This document shows, piece by piece, positions 53,940-62,622 of a stretch of DNA of 64,000 bases. Below the pieces are notes generated by a model. The model made no database searches and was not told the DNA's origin. It was given only the letters and a program-made list of their open reading frames with translations. Source of the DNA: SW10 sp965657795 (GTDB lineage Bacteria > Verrucomicrobiota > Verrucomicrobiia > Verrucomicrobiales > Akkermansiaceae); the NCBI GenBank assembly GCA_965657795.1, contig CBFHQJ010000009.1, positions 12,605-76,604 on the forward strand, written 5' to 3'. Positions within the stretch are counted from its first letter, which is position 1; the number at the start of each line of letters is the position of its first letter. The translations under genes were made by a program, and so were the position numbers.

Positions 53940-54200
53940 TTAGAGCAACTCGTCGCTTACGACCTCCGCGTCAGCCTCTCCAATCTTCAGCCCATACTTT
54001 TTCTTTTCGCCACGAGCCAACCTTCTCCCGGCGTGGCAGAAACCCAAATAGTAGCAACCGACATAAAGGGGGATCCATAACCTTGCCGCCGAAGCTCCGT
54101 GTAACATCTCGGAACCCAGATACGCCGCTGCGACTGAAACCGGCATCAGGAAGAAAATGCCGTAAACAAGCCCAAGGAATAACTGCATAAAAAGCTTCAC
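53940..54200 (-). CDS. Small two-helix membrane protein
   Basis: 86 residues: hydrophobic segments F-L-G-L-V-Y-G-I-F-F-L-M-P-V-S-V-A and L-W-I-P-L-Y-V-G-C-Y-Y-L-G-F separated by a short loop, then a basic tail (R-R-L-A-R-G-E-K-K-K) and acidic end. Unassigned. The ATG at 54198-54200 overlaps the last bases of the upstream gene (stop at 54197), so the two are cotranscribed. Confidence 0.65.
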   Translation of the reverse strand: MKLFMQLFLGLVYGIFFLMPVSVAAAYLGSEMLHGASAARLWIPLYVGCYYLGFCHAGRRLARGEKKKYGLKIGEADAEVVSDELL

Positions 54201-54880
54201 GGGTTCACGGGTTCACGGCGACTTGGAATTTGGTTCAATCGCTTTCTCAACCGGCGTCCACGAATCCCAAAAGCGACCATCGTCAAAACGATCACGCAAA
54301 TTCCCGTCAGCAAGTTCATTGGCTTTCGGTATCCGATCCAACTCTTCTTCACGAGTGCCCGCTCGTTCAGATCAAAGGTCGCACTCCCTCCTCCCGTCGT
54401 GGCAATGGTGAAGAGATCGCCATTTTTCTCCACGTCGTGATACCAGGTCCGCCAAAAATACCCAGCAGGGCCGATCGTCACGAGACTCGTTCTGGGAGGG
54501 CTCGGGTAAACATCCTCAAAGGGAATCCCTTTTTCAGATCCATCCGCTTGATAAAAGGTCACACAATCACGCTCAGCCAGAGACTCTTTCCGAACGTGCC
54601 TCCACTCTACGACCGCCGCAGTTTGACCATCGTTAGAGAGGAAAAACGGGAAATGCCAAACCCGGCGGGAAAAGCTCCAGATTTCAGTTTCCGGCTCAGA
54701 CGCGGCCTTGATGATGTGCCTCTCGGTCTCAGGATTGACTGCGAGGACAAACTCCCCATTCGGAGAATAAATCAACTGCCGCTTGGGCTTGCCATAGCTT
54801 GTTGCTCCCGCAGGAAGCGAAGAGATCAGTGAAAGAAGAAGAATCTTGATCACCAAGGGCAGCCTCGTTCCATCGCACAT
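54197..54880 (-). CDS. Hypothetical secreted/membrane protein
   Basis: 227 residues. N-terminal signal (I-K-I-L-L-L-S-L-I-S-S-L-P-A-G-A), a beta-rich exported domain (L-I-Y-S-P-N-G-E-F-V-L-A-V; G-Q-T-A-A-V-V-E-W; D-L-F-T-I-A-T-T-G-G-G), and a C-terminal membrane helix (L-L-T-G-I-C-V-I-V-L-T-M-V-A-F) followed by a basic tail. The repeated sequence of the form 'S-P-N-G-E-F' is reminiscent of WD40/TolB-like blades, but only two or three are visible. Likely cotranscribed with the 86-aa protein. Confidence 0.6.
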   Translation of the reverse strand: MCDGTRLPLVIKILLLSLISSLPAGATSYGKPKRQLIYSPNGEFVLAVNPETERHIIKAASEPETEIWSFSRRVWHFPFFLSNDGQTAAVVEWRHVRKESLAERDCVTFYQADGSEKGIPFEDVYPSPPRTSLVTIGPAGYFWRTWYHDVEKNGDLFTIATTGGGSATFDLNERALVKKSWIGYRKPMNLLTGICVIVLTMVAFGIRGRRLRKRLNQIPSRREPVNP

Positions 54881-54909
54881 GAGGTCGCCGGGTTTGGTTG
54901 GCTGCGAGA

Positions 54910-56157
54910 CTAAACCAAGCCGCTCATCGTACCGGTCGAGGTCGCGAACTTCTCGGCTTCCATGCCGAGGTTTTGCAACATCGAGAGGTAGAGGTTTGGA
55001 AGCGGATAGTTGTTGGTGTTGCTGAAGGCAAGGTGCTGGCCGTGCTTGTAGCCACCGCCACCGAAGAGAACCGGCATGTTGCGGTTGTCGTGGGAGGAGG
55101 CATTTCCAAGATTGGATGTCAGCAAGACCATGGTGTCGTCAATGAGATTGGAACCCTGAAGTTTACGCAAGAAATCACCCCAACGATCGATGGTGGTTTT
55201 CTCGACGATGGCAAGCTGCTCGAGCTTCTCACCGCTTTGGCCGTGGTGTGAAAGCGAGTGGTAGGATTCGTCCACGCCCTCGAGCGCGCGCACCGCGTTG
55301 CCGGCACAGTGAAGGGTGACGAAGCGGGTCGAGTCGGTCTGGAGTGCAAGGAAAACGGTATCGAGATAAGCGCGCATGATATCGGGCGCGTTGTTGCGAT
55401 CCGGACTGGCGGGTGCCTTGCCGACCTTGGGCTTTGGCTTGTTGATCCAGGCCTCGTTGGCTTCCAGGCGAAGTTCGAGTTCGCGCACCGAGGTAAACCA
55501 TTCATCAAGTTTCTCGCGGTCGCCGGGACCAACCTGACGCTCCAGCGCTTTGGTCTCCGAGCGAACGATGTCCATGATGGATTTTCCGCCACGGGCAATG
55601 TCACGCTGACGCTTCTTGGCGTCAGGCGAATCGTTCACGAAGAGAGCGGTGAAAAGTTTACGGGGATCATCGATCGCCGGAATCATCGCTCCGCTTTCCG
55701 AATAAGAAGGCGAGCGCTGGCTTGAGGTGTTCAGGACCAAAGAGGGAAAGCGGGTTTCGTCTCCCAGGTATTTCGCCATGTGCTGGTCGAGCGAGATGGT
55801 GTTCTTGCTATTGCTTCCCCGGCCCATCGGGCAGGCCGAAAAGATGGAAGCTTCGGCAGTGTGTCCGCCTTTCACCCCCGGGTGGGAAGTTCCGGAAATC
55901 ACGGTGAACTTGTCCCGGATGTCCTGCATCGATTTAAGGTAGGGCGAAGGAGTGTAGCTGCTCCCCTTGTCCTTGGGGACAAGGTAAGGATTGTGCAATC
56001 CCAGCGAAAGAGACACCCCGACAAAACGCTTGGGGCTGGTGGGCGCGCTGGCACCGAAGGCCGGCGACATGGCATCAAGCATGGGCAAGCCGAGAGCAAT
56101 CCCGGCCTGCTTGAGGACGGTGCGACGGGGAAGAGCTTTGCGAGTGGAGATGTGCAC
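54910..56157 (-). CDS. DUF1552 secreted protein
   Basis: 415 residues. The N-terminus R-R-T-V-L-K-Q-A-G-I-A-L-G-L-P-M-L is Tat-like (twin arginine, then hydrophobic), so the protein may be exported folded. The body carries DUF1552 features (G-V-S-L-S-L-G-L-H-N-P-Y-L, F-T-V-I-S-G-T-S-H-P-G-V, H-T-A-E-A-S-I-F and the C-terminal S-L-S-H-H-G-Q-S and F-G-G-G-G-Y-K-H-G-Q-H-L). DUF1552 proteins are almost always encoded beside a DUF1592-type cytochrome c protein, as here (14 bases from the next gene upstream). The function is unknown; a metal-dependent phosphoesterase/sulfatase-like fold has been suggested for relatives. Confidence 0.92.
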   Translation of the reverse strand: MHISTRKALPRRTVLKQAGIALGLPMLDAMSPAFGASAPTSPKRFVGVSLSLGLHNPYLVPKDKGSSYTPSPYLKSMQDIRDKFTVISGTSHPGVKGGHTAEASIFSACPMGRGSNSKNTISLDQHMAKYLGDETRFPSLVLNTSSQRSPSYSESGAMIPAIDDPRKLFTALFVNDSPDAKKRQRDIARGGKSIMDIVRSETKALERQVGPGDREKLDEWFTSVRELELRLEANEAWINKPKPKVGKAPASPDRNNAPDIMRAYLDTVFLALQTDSTRFVTLHCAGNAVRALEGVDESYHSLSHHGQSGEKLEQLAIVEKTTIDRWGDFLRKLQGSNLIDDTMVLLTSNLGNASSHDNRNMPVLFGGGGYKHGQHLAFSNTNNYPLPNLYLSMLQNLGMEAEKFATSTGTMSGLV

Positions 56158-56171
56158 GGGGATGGATACGG

Positions 56172-58499
56172 TTACTTGTTGAGAAAAATTTCGCTGGTGA
56201 GCGCGGCGTGGATGATATTGCGAAGGCCAAACCTCTTTTTGGAGGTCTGGGCCACAATCCGCTCAAGGTGAGGGCGGTCGCTGAATCGCAATTCTCCCCC
56301 GACACCATAGCTTAAAAGCTGGCGTGCGAAAGCATGGGTCAAGACTTCCGGACGCTTCAGGTAAACAGCCCGCCAGGAATTGAAGGCCTTGAACTGAACT
56401 CCATCAGGAGTGACCCCAGAGGGATCAACTTTGGCGGAGTTCTTTTTGTTGCCATAGGCGACCCGGTATTGCCCGATGGGGTCGTAGCTTTCCAGCGAGA
56501 ACCCGGAGGGATCGATCTTATCGTGACAACTCGCGCACGAGGTCTGGTTGGTGTGCTTGGCAAGTTGGTCGCGGATGGAGACTGCGCCGCGAATATCCGG
56601 CTCAATCGCGGGAACACTCTCGGGAGGCGGCGGAATGTGGCGCCCGAGGATCCGCTCGTTGACCCAAATCCCACGGAGGACCGGAGAGGTCACGGAACCA
56701 TCGGCGGTGACCTTGAGAATAGAGGCCTGGGTGAGAAGGCCGGACCGATGGACAGGCTCGAGCTTCACTTTTTGCAGGCCTTCGCCCGGCTTCACCGTGA
56801 TTTCCTTCAACTTGTAATGATCGCGAAGACGCGTGTTGAGAAAGCCCATGTCGGATTTCAGCAATTGGGTCACCGGACGATTTTCCGCAATGAGCCCGGC
56901 CACGAAGGCCTGGGTCTCCGCCTTGAGCGATTGCTGAAGGGGAAGGTCAAAATTCCGAAAACGGCGCGGGTCGGGCTGGGTGGCATCGATGTCACGAAGG
57001 TCCAACCATTGATCGGTGAAATCCCCGATAAAGCGTGATGATTTCTCGTGAGCCAACAGTCGCGCAATTTGACGATGGAGCACCTCGGGTTCACGAAGTC
57101 TGCCCTCGTCGGCAAGCTTGCGCAGCTGGCCATCGGGAAGAGTTTTCCATAGCAAGAAACTCAGCCGCGTGGCGATGGCGTAATCATCGAGAAATCCGGG
57201 CTTCTCAACAAAGGTCAGAAAATTCGGCGAACACAATACGGCATGATAGGCCGAACGAAGAGCCATGGGGAAAGATTTGCCAGCCTTCAGTTGGCCGAAC
57301 GCGAGTTCCTCGTAGGGGGCGGCTTGCTCCTTGGTAACCGGCCTCCGGAAGGCCCGCGATGCAAAGCGGCGAATGAGTCGGGAGAGGGCCGGGCGGGGAT
57401 TCTCCTTCACCTCGGCAGGATCAAGATCAGCGAAGAGATGGGTGCGGACGAGTTGACGACCCGCAACGGGGTAGATCCGCTCGATGGTGATCTTCTCGAA
57501 TCGAAATCCGGTGATTCCCATTTTCTCAAAATCACGGCCTCCGAAAGAGAAACTTCCGCCCTTGCTGGGAAGGCTCTTTAGATTGGCCTCGTTGGGCTTG
57601 AAGACCAGCATGTGGTCCTTCTGCATCCATCCTTCATAGACCTGCGTCTTCGGCTTGGTGGTGGCTTCGACAGTCCCGAGTGGATACAGGAGAGGCTCGT
57701 TGGAAAATCCGGAACCAGTCTGGAGCGTCCCCCAAAGGTAACCATCGGCTCCCGGATTCACGGCATCGAGATTATGAATGGTGATGCGATACCAGCCATT
57801 GTCCGGCACGCGGGTCCGGGTGATGCGCCCGGCAAACTGAAGCCGGGCATGCCATGAGATGGCCTTCCCTTTCCAGAACTGGGGGCCACGATTGTTACCG
57901 CGGCCGGGGCTGGTAACGTCCTTCGCGGAATACTCGCGGCGGAATTGCTTGTCCCCTTTCAAAGCACGATCAAAGGCTTCGTCCAGTGCCTTGGCGCCAA
58001 CCCGAAGATAGTTATCGAGGTGGAAGTGAGAGATTTGCTGGGTCTCGGCATTGGTCGTGAATCCCTCTTCAGAGTCAGCGGTGAGCTCCCCGGCCAGCGG
58101 GATATCGATGCCTAAAAGATCGTGCAGGGAATTCTCATATTCCTCGGCAGTGAGCCGGCGGGTATGGACGCGTCCGGTCTTGGCGAGCTCCTTGCGATCG
58201 GCCTCGATCAGCGGAGCTTCCAACTTCCTCAAGAAAGCGGCAAGCGCTCCAGCCTCCGGGCGCTTCTTCTTTTTAGGCGGCATTTCGCCAGCCTCCACCC
58301 GTTGAAAAACAGCCTCCCAATGAGCCCGATTTTTGGGATCTGCAGGGTCGAATTTCAGATCGAGAAGGTTCAGGCCGCCCTCATTGTCGATATCGTCATG
58401 GCAATCGTAACAATGCTGCTCGAGGAAATCTTCGACGTCCTTGCGCACATCGGCCTGGAGACAAGTCGCGAGAGCTAGAAATAAGTGAAGAATACGCAT
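56172..58499 (-). CDS. Planctomycete-type cytochrome c protein (DUF1587/1592/1588/1585)
   Basis: 775 residues from ATG 58499 with a signal peptide (I-L-H-L-F-L-A-L-A-T-C-L-Q-A); the longer open frame lacks one. First haem-binding C-Y-D-C-H near residue 30 (cytochrome c domain). DUF1587-type segment R-R-L-T-A-E-E-Y-E-N-S-L-H-D-L-L-G-I, a C-terminal second C-A-S-C-H-D-K-I-D-P-S-G-F (DUF1588/DUF1585 region), and L-S-Y-G-V-G near the end. The family occurs in Planctomycetes, Verrucomicrobia and Acidobacteria, and is thought to be periplasmic redox or binding protein linked to carbohydrate degradation. Operon with the DUF1552 gene (14 bases). Confidence 0.93.
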   Translation of the reverse strand: MRILHLFLALATCLQADVRKDVEDFLEQHCYDCHDDIDNEGGLNLLDLKFDPADPKNRAHWEAVFQRVEAGEMPPKKKKRPEAGALAAFLRKLEAPLIEADRKELAKTGRVHTRRLTAEEYENSLHDLLGIDIPLAGELTADSEEGFTTNAETQQISHFHLDNYLRVGAKALDEAFDRALKGDKQFRREYSAKDVTSPGRGNNRGPQFWKGKAISWHARLQFAGRITRTRVPDNGWYRITIHNLDAVNPGADGYLWGTLQTGSGFSNEPLLYPLGTVEATTKPKTQVYEGWMQKDHMLVFKPNEANLKSLPSKGGSFSFGGRDFEKMGITGFRFEKITIERIYPVAGRQLVRTHLFADLDPAEVKENPRPALSRLIRRFASRAFRRPVTKEQAAPYEELAFGQLKAGKSFPMALRSAYHAVLCSPNFLTFVEKPGFLDDYAIATRLSFLLWKTLPDGQLRKLADEGRLREPEVLHRQIARLLAHEKSSRFIGDFTDQWLDLRDIDATQPDPRRFRNFDLPLQQSLKAETQAFVAGLIAENRPVTQLLKSDMGFLNTRLRDHYKLKEITVKPGEGLQKVKLEPVHRSGLLTQASILKVTADGSVTSPVLRGIWVNERILGRHIPPPPESVPAIEPDIRGAVSIRDQLAKHTNQTSCASCHDKIDPSGFSLESYDPIGQYRVAYGNKKNSAKVDPSGVTPDGVQFKAFNSWRAVYLKRPEVLTHAFARQLLSYGVGGELRFSDRPHLERIVAQTSKKRFGLRNIIHAALTSEIFLNK

Positions 58500-58631
58500 C
58501 TGAGGTGTTTGGTCGGCAGACCTTACGCCGGATTTGTGCCACAACTTTCGCCCGTGAGGGAATCCGGAAATCCCAAGCTCCTCGAAGCGGGGCTTCTCTT
58601 TTCACCCCTCCTCCCCTAGTTAGGTGGCGTC

Positions 58632-59336
58632 GTGTTCGGAAACCTCCTCCGCTGGGCCGTCCTCCGCCCCATCCTCAAACCCCTCACCAGAATCCTGGTG
58701 GGCCTGATCGCGATCCCGCTATTTCGGCTCGTGATCCGCAGGGGCATGCGCATGGCCAAGGTGGAGGCCGAGCTGGAAAAGGACCTCGAAGAATGGTTCC
58801 GCGCCGCCCTCATCCTCCTCGTGGCCACCGCACACATGGAGCACTTCCTCTTTGGCTGGGTGCCGCTCGATCTTCAGGGCGAGCAAAGTTGGATCGGCGT
58901 CTTTTTCCGACTCCTCCTCGTAATCGGAGTGATCGAACTCATGCCGGACCAGGCTCTCTTTGGCGTCCTCCATTCCGGCCCATTGAACCTGCCGGTCGGA
59001 AAACGAATGTTTCATGACCTCTGGAATGACCGGGTCCATTGGATCAAGAAATTTGGCTGCGTCCACTTGAACCGCTCCAGCCCGGTCTTCGCGATGATGT
59101 GCGCAATCTTTGGAGGCGACCCGAATTCCCCCGGAGCCTCCATCGGCTGGATCTGCTATCTACTCGCCATTTTACAATACCTCATCATTGCCCTCATCAG
59201 CTCGACCGATAAGGCCAGCGATCTGCTGGCGAAATACGATCGAGCCATCGCCGAGCAGCGCGAAGATCTCGTGGAGGAATTTACCGAGGATAATGAAGAG
59301 GAGGAGACTACCGAAGCTGAAATTCCTTCGCGATGA
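58632..59336 (+). CDS. Hypothetical membrane protein
   Basis: 234 residues from GTG 58632, preceded by A-G-G-T-G-G four bases upstream. Four hydrophobic stretches (I-L-V-G-L-I-A-I-P-L-F-R-L-V; W-F-R-A-A-L-I-L-L-V-A-T-A; W-I-G-V-F-F-R-L-L-L-V-I-G-V-I; I-C-Y-L-L-A-I-L-Q-Y-L-I-I-A-L-I). The C-terminal 40 residues are strongly charged (E-E-F-T-E-D-N-E-E-E-E-T-T-E). Family not recognised. Its end overlaps the convergent VKOR-thioredoxin gene by 29 bases. Confidence 0.7.
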   Translation: MFGNLLRWAVLRPILKPLTRILVGLIAIPLFRLVIRRGMRMAKVEAELEKDLEEWFRAALILLVATAHMEHFLFGWVPLDLQGEQSWIGVFFRLLLVIGVIELMPDQALFGVLHSGPLNLPVGKRMFHDLWNDRVHWIKKFGCVHLNRSSPVFAMMCAIFGGDPNSPGASIGWICYLLAILQYLIIALISSTDKASDLLAKYDRAIAEQREDLVEEFTEDNEEEETTEAEIPSR

Positions 59337-60447
59337 GCTTCACGAATTGATCCGTCGAGGGCGCGAGTCCATGCATGGTTTTCGTGCCCCTCACCATCAA
59401 CTTGGGCATCTCGATTCTTTTGCTGGAAAGAGCGCGATAGTCTTCCAGATTGGACGTCAACACAGTTTTAATCCAAGGGTCCTTCAAAGCCGCCTCCAGC
59501 TTTTCAGGACTGATAATCTCTTCGAGCTCCTCCTTGGCACTGGCCCCGGAATGCACCGGCCGCTGGAAAAGAATCTCGTGCGCTTTTTCAAAAGACTCTG
59601 GCTGGACCCGCCAAATCGCCAATCCGATCCGGGCCAATTCACAGGCATGCTCGTGGTCGTGAATTCTGGGACTCAGGTGGGGATTGCAGGCTCGATTCAG
59701 TGGTGTCGGCAAAACGATTACCGCGACCTGCCCCGGATACTGTTGCATCAGAGCCGTCAAATCTTCCTCCATCATGCGGCACGATTTACAGGTGTAATCG
59801 AAGTATTTCACCACGAAGTGCTTGGCATCGGGAGACCCGATCAAGGGCACCGAACCGAGCCGGTAGGTCTTCATCACCTTCCCCGTGGGGCCTTTAAAGG
59901 TGACCAATTTTCCCTTCCCTTCATTCTGCACCTTGACCTCTTTGCGCTTCTCGATGCCGCGCTCCTCGGTGACCTCGTAAGTCTTCGGCTTGGGACCATA
60001 AATCTGCCCCATCGCCAGAACCGACATGAGCACCAGAGGGACAATCATAAAGCTCACTTTGAAGGGCGCCCTCGCCTTCCAAAGAATGGCCGCCGCCGTC
60101 AAAAGACCGACGGTGTGGGTGGCAAAACACCAGGGGCAGAATGATTTGATGACAAAGGCTTGCAGCCCCATGAACCACGCCGCCGCCAAAATCAAAAGAA
60201 CGGCCGCCATCGTTAGCAGCGGCTTCGAAACTTTAAAAGTCAGCGCGGTGACCCCGAGATAGAAGCAGGCGGAAGCCGCGCTCACCGGGATAAGAAACCA
60301 CTGCGACCATTGCGAGCCGAGAACATTGGCGCAGCCACCTTCGCCTCCACAACCCACCACCGAGCTGATGCGACCCGTCAATTTCATCCAAACCAGGTAG
60401 ACACTGATCCCAAATCCGGCGAGAGCGAAAGTCCGAATGATGCGCAT
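59308..60447 (-). CDS. VKOR-family protein fused to a thioredoxin-like (DsbA-type) domain
   Basis: 379 residues. Residues 1-150 are the VKOR membrane domain: loop cysteines C33 and C39, and the catalytic C104-P-W-C107 in helix 4. Residues 200-379 are a thioredoxin-like domain with C220-K-S-C223 after Y-F-D-Y-T and a disordered basic linker. The pair is typical of bacterial VKOR fusions, where the VKOR oxidises the attached DsbA-like domain using quinone, and the DsbA-like domain forms disulfides in exported proteins. Together with the DsbD elsewhere in the window it would supply both oxidising and reducing arms of periplasmic thiol chemistry. All four VKOR cysteines are present. Confidence 0.92.
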   Translation of the reverse strand: MRIIRTFALAGFGISVYLVWMKLTGRISSVVGCGGEGGCANVLGSQWSQWFLIPVSAASACFYLGVTALTFKVSKPLLTMAAVLLILAAAWFMGLQAFVIKSFCPWCFATHTVGLLTAAAILWKARAPFKVSFMIVPLVLMSVLAMGQIYGPKPKTYEVTEERGIEKRKEVKVQNEGKGKLVTFKGPTGKVMKTYRLGSVPLIGSPDAKHFVVKYFDYTCKSCRMMEEDLTALMQQYPGQVAVIVLPTPLNRACNPHLSPRIHDHEHACELARIGLAIWRVQPESFEKAHEILFQRPVHSGASAKEELEEIISPEKLEAALKDPWIKTVLTSNLEDYRALSSKRIEMPKLMVRGTKTMHGLAPSTDQFVKLIAKEFQLR

Positions 60448-60536
60448 GAGGAAGCTTGTTCACATTCTTCTCACATCTCACGCATTTTTCTCGAATTTGC
60501 ATTCCTTATTTCCCGCCCTCTCCCTAGACAGTCGGC

Positions 60537-61598
60537 ATGACGTTGAAGCTGAATTTTGAAGCGGTGGAAATCGCCGGACTGGTCCTCGCTAAAGTTGGAA
60601 ATCCCTCACGCGACGAGCCCCTGCAAACCTCCAAGCAACTTTTTAATGTCAGTGACGAAGATCAGAAGCTTCTTTGCCCCATCTTCCTGAAGCCCTTCCG
60701 CAATCTTGTCGGCCAACGCTTCACGCACCACAGCTCGCTCGAGAAAAACGAGATCAACACCAGCGCCAAGGCAATTTTTGAAAACTCCGATGCCCTCCTC
60801 AAGCAAGGTTGCGAAATTGCCCAGCGTCTCTACTCGAAGTCGTCGCACCCGAACATCAAGTCAGGCGACCTCTGCATCTCACTCGTTAACTCCGTGGATG
60901 TTGACGGCGAAATGAAGCGCGCCATTTGCATCCTCAAGTCCGAAAGCATGACGCCATTCCTGAGCATCGCGACCCGTGATGGCGACCTTCAGCTGGAAAC
61001 CGAGCAAGGGATCAACCCCGAGAAAATCGACAAGGGATGCCTCATCGTGGAGCATCTCGAAAAGAAAGGATTCTACGTTCTCACCTTCGACCGGGCCGGA
61101 TCGGAATCACGCTTCTGGGTTCGCGATTTCCTCGGCGTCCGCCCCATCCCCGATTCCGCCCTGCTCAGTAAACGGGTCGCCGAAATGGCCGTCACCGCCG
61201 TCTCTCCGGAGGGCGTCGCCGAAGACAGCCCGCCCTGGGATGTCAACGAGCCCGCCCAGGAAGCTCTTTCCTACCTCCGCGATCAGAAGCAGTTCAGCCT
61301 TCAGGAATTCGAAGAAAACGCCCTCCGCACCGATGCCGCCAAAAGCCGCTTTTCCGAGGAACGCGCGCGCCTCGAAGAAGAGGAAGGAATTAAGTTGGAG
61401 GAGAACTTCGACATCTCAAAACGCGACGTCACCAAAGCCAAAAAGCTCATGAAGCGCATGATGAAACTCGACACCGGCGTCGAGCTTCGCCTCAGCCCCA
61501 AAGTCGTCGACAAGCCCGATGACGTTCTCGAAAAAGGCTACGACGAAGAGCGCAAGATGAGCTACATCAAGGTCTACTTCAACGAGGACCTGGCGTAG
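60537..61598 (+). CDS. 37-kDa nucleoid-associated protein (NA37/YejK-like)
   Basis: 353 residues. Matches the nucleoid-associated protein family (E. coli YejK/NdpA): F-E-A-V-E-I-A-G-L-V-L-A-K at the start, Q-L-F-N-V-S-D-E-D-Q-K, a helical coiled central part with E-R-A-R-L-E-E-E-E-G-I-K-L-E, and a C-terminal D-T-G-V-E-L-R-L-S-P-K and K-M-S-Y-I-K-V-Y-F-N-E-D-L. The length agrees with the family (about 335-350). The protein binds DNA and is thought to play a structural role. Mostly known in gamma-proteobacteria, but family members occur elsewhere. A standalone gene, convergent to a terminator for the DUF4394 gene. Confidence 0.82.
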   Translation: MTLKLNFEAVEIAGLVLAKVGNPSRDEPLQTSKQLFNVSDEDQKLLCPIFLKPFRNLVGQRFTHHSSLEKNEINTSAKAIFENSDALLKQGCEIAQRLYSKSSHPNIKSGDLCISLVNSVDVDGEMKRAICILKSESMTPFLSIATRDGDLQLETEQGINPEKIDKGCLIVEHLEKKGFYVLTFDRAGSESRFWVRDFLGVRPIPDSALLSKRVAEMAVTAVSPEGVAEDSPPWDVNEPAQEALSYLRDQKQFSLQEFEENALRTDAAKSRFSEERARLEEEEGIKLEENFDISKRDVTKAKKLMKRMMKLDTGVELRLSPKVVDKPDDVLEKGYDEERKMSYIKVYFNEDLA

Positions 61599-61644
61599 TC
61601 TTGGCTTCCCCTAGAAGGCGATTGAACCTCCCTGTTTCACTCAC

Positions 61645-61678
61645 AAAAAGGTCTGCGGAACCGAATTCCGCAGACCTT
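61645..61678 (-). terminator. Intrinsic terminator of the DUF4394 gene
   Basis: 13-bp perfect stem (61648-61660 with 61666-61678), 5-base loop and T5 on the minus strand at 61649-61645. The plus side has no T-run, so it serves the minus-strand gene. Confidence 0.85.
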
Positions 61679-61708
61679 GGAATTGATCTTCCGTTGAAAT
61701 GGATGCTA

Positions 61709-62569
61709 TCACTTGCGTCTTGCGAGCATGGCAAGACCTGCAAGCCCCATCAAAAGTGCCGATGAAGGTTCGGGAAAGCTGGTCAGACCTTCTGCCGTTC
61801 CCGCGAAGGAAAACAGCGAGGTCGCGCTACCGTTTTCAAGATCGATTTGATAGAGGGTTGAAGTGATCCCGTCCGGGTTCACAAAGGCCGCAAAGGCATC
61901 GCCTGAGGCACCATCAATATCGAAGCCGCCTGCGCTGGATGCGTCAATTCCCAGTCCACCGACTGAAACCAAAGTCCCGGCATTATTCGCAACAGTGGTC
62001 AGGAGATCCAAATCGGTATCAATTCCAAATTGCTACGTCGAGGTCGCTCCAAACACACTGTTGGTGTAAGCGATATGATTGATATTGGGGCTAGCGCCCT
62101 CATTCGGATCACCCGCGGCATAGAAGACGTTTGTTTTTGTCCCACCGAGATATCCTCCGTTCGTGCCGTCAATGACGACATTGTTGTCAGTATCGCTGAT
62201 GATCCGAGCAAACTGTCCACCCATGAATGCCGGGTTGTAGTCGAAACCAAAAGAAGATCCCATCAGGACCGGCGACAAACCTGATCCCAGCTGGGAAGTC
62301 ACTCCAGTCAGCGTGTTCACCGTATAAATATTGCTTGCGCTGCTGATGCCATAAGTCACGCCCGTCGCGGGACGATAATCAAGATCGACGAGAGATTCGC
62401 CGGCACCGAGCCCGCTGATGGGAACATCGCTACGGCTGCTTGCGCCGACGGCGGTGTCGAGATTACTGATCCCGCCGGAGACGAGAAGGGAAAGGTTTGC
62501 GGCCTGGGTGAGTGGGGACAGAGCAGCCCTCCGAGATCCGGATGCATCCAATTCGATTTTTTTCAGCAC
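61709..62569 (-). pseudogene. DUF4394 PEP-CTERM protein gene interrupted by an amber codon
   Basis: Both halves lie in the same frame. The first (to the TAG 62033-62035) contains D-V-P-I-S-G-L-G-A-G-E-S-L-V-D-L-D-Y-R-P, Y-T-V-N-T-L-T-G-V and F-G-F-D-Y-N-P of DUF4394. The second, Q-F-G-I-D-T-D-L-D-L-L ... S-V-G-G-L-G-I-D, completes that family and ends in a PEP-CTERM tail (F-P-E-P-S-S-A-L-L-M-G-L-A-G-L-A and R-R-K). The 5' end is also abnormal: only GTG 62569 is available and the first 20 residues (K-K-I-E-L-D-A-S-G-S-R-R-A-A) lack a signal-peptide core although a cleavage-like L-T-Q-A-A follows. A nonsense mutation or sequence error explains the stop; TAG is an ordinary stop elsewhere here. 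Confidence 0.7.
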
Positions 62570-62622
62570 CTAAAAAACACCTGCCTGGTCTGATCCGCTA
62601 CTGAGCAATTAGGGAGGAAAAC

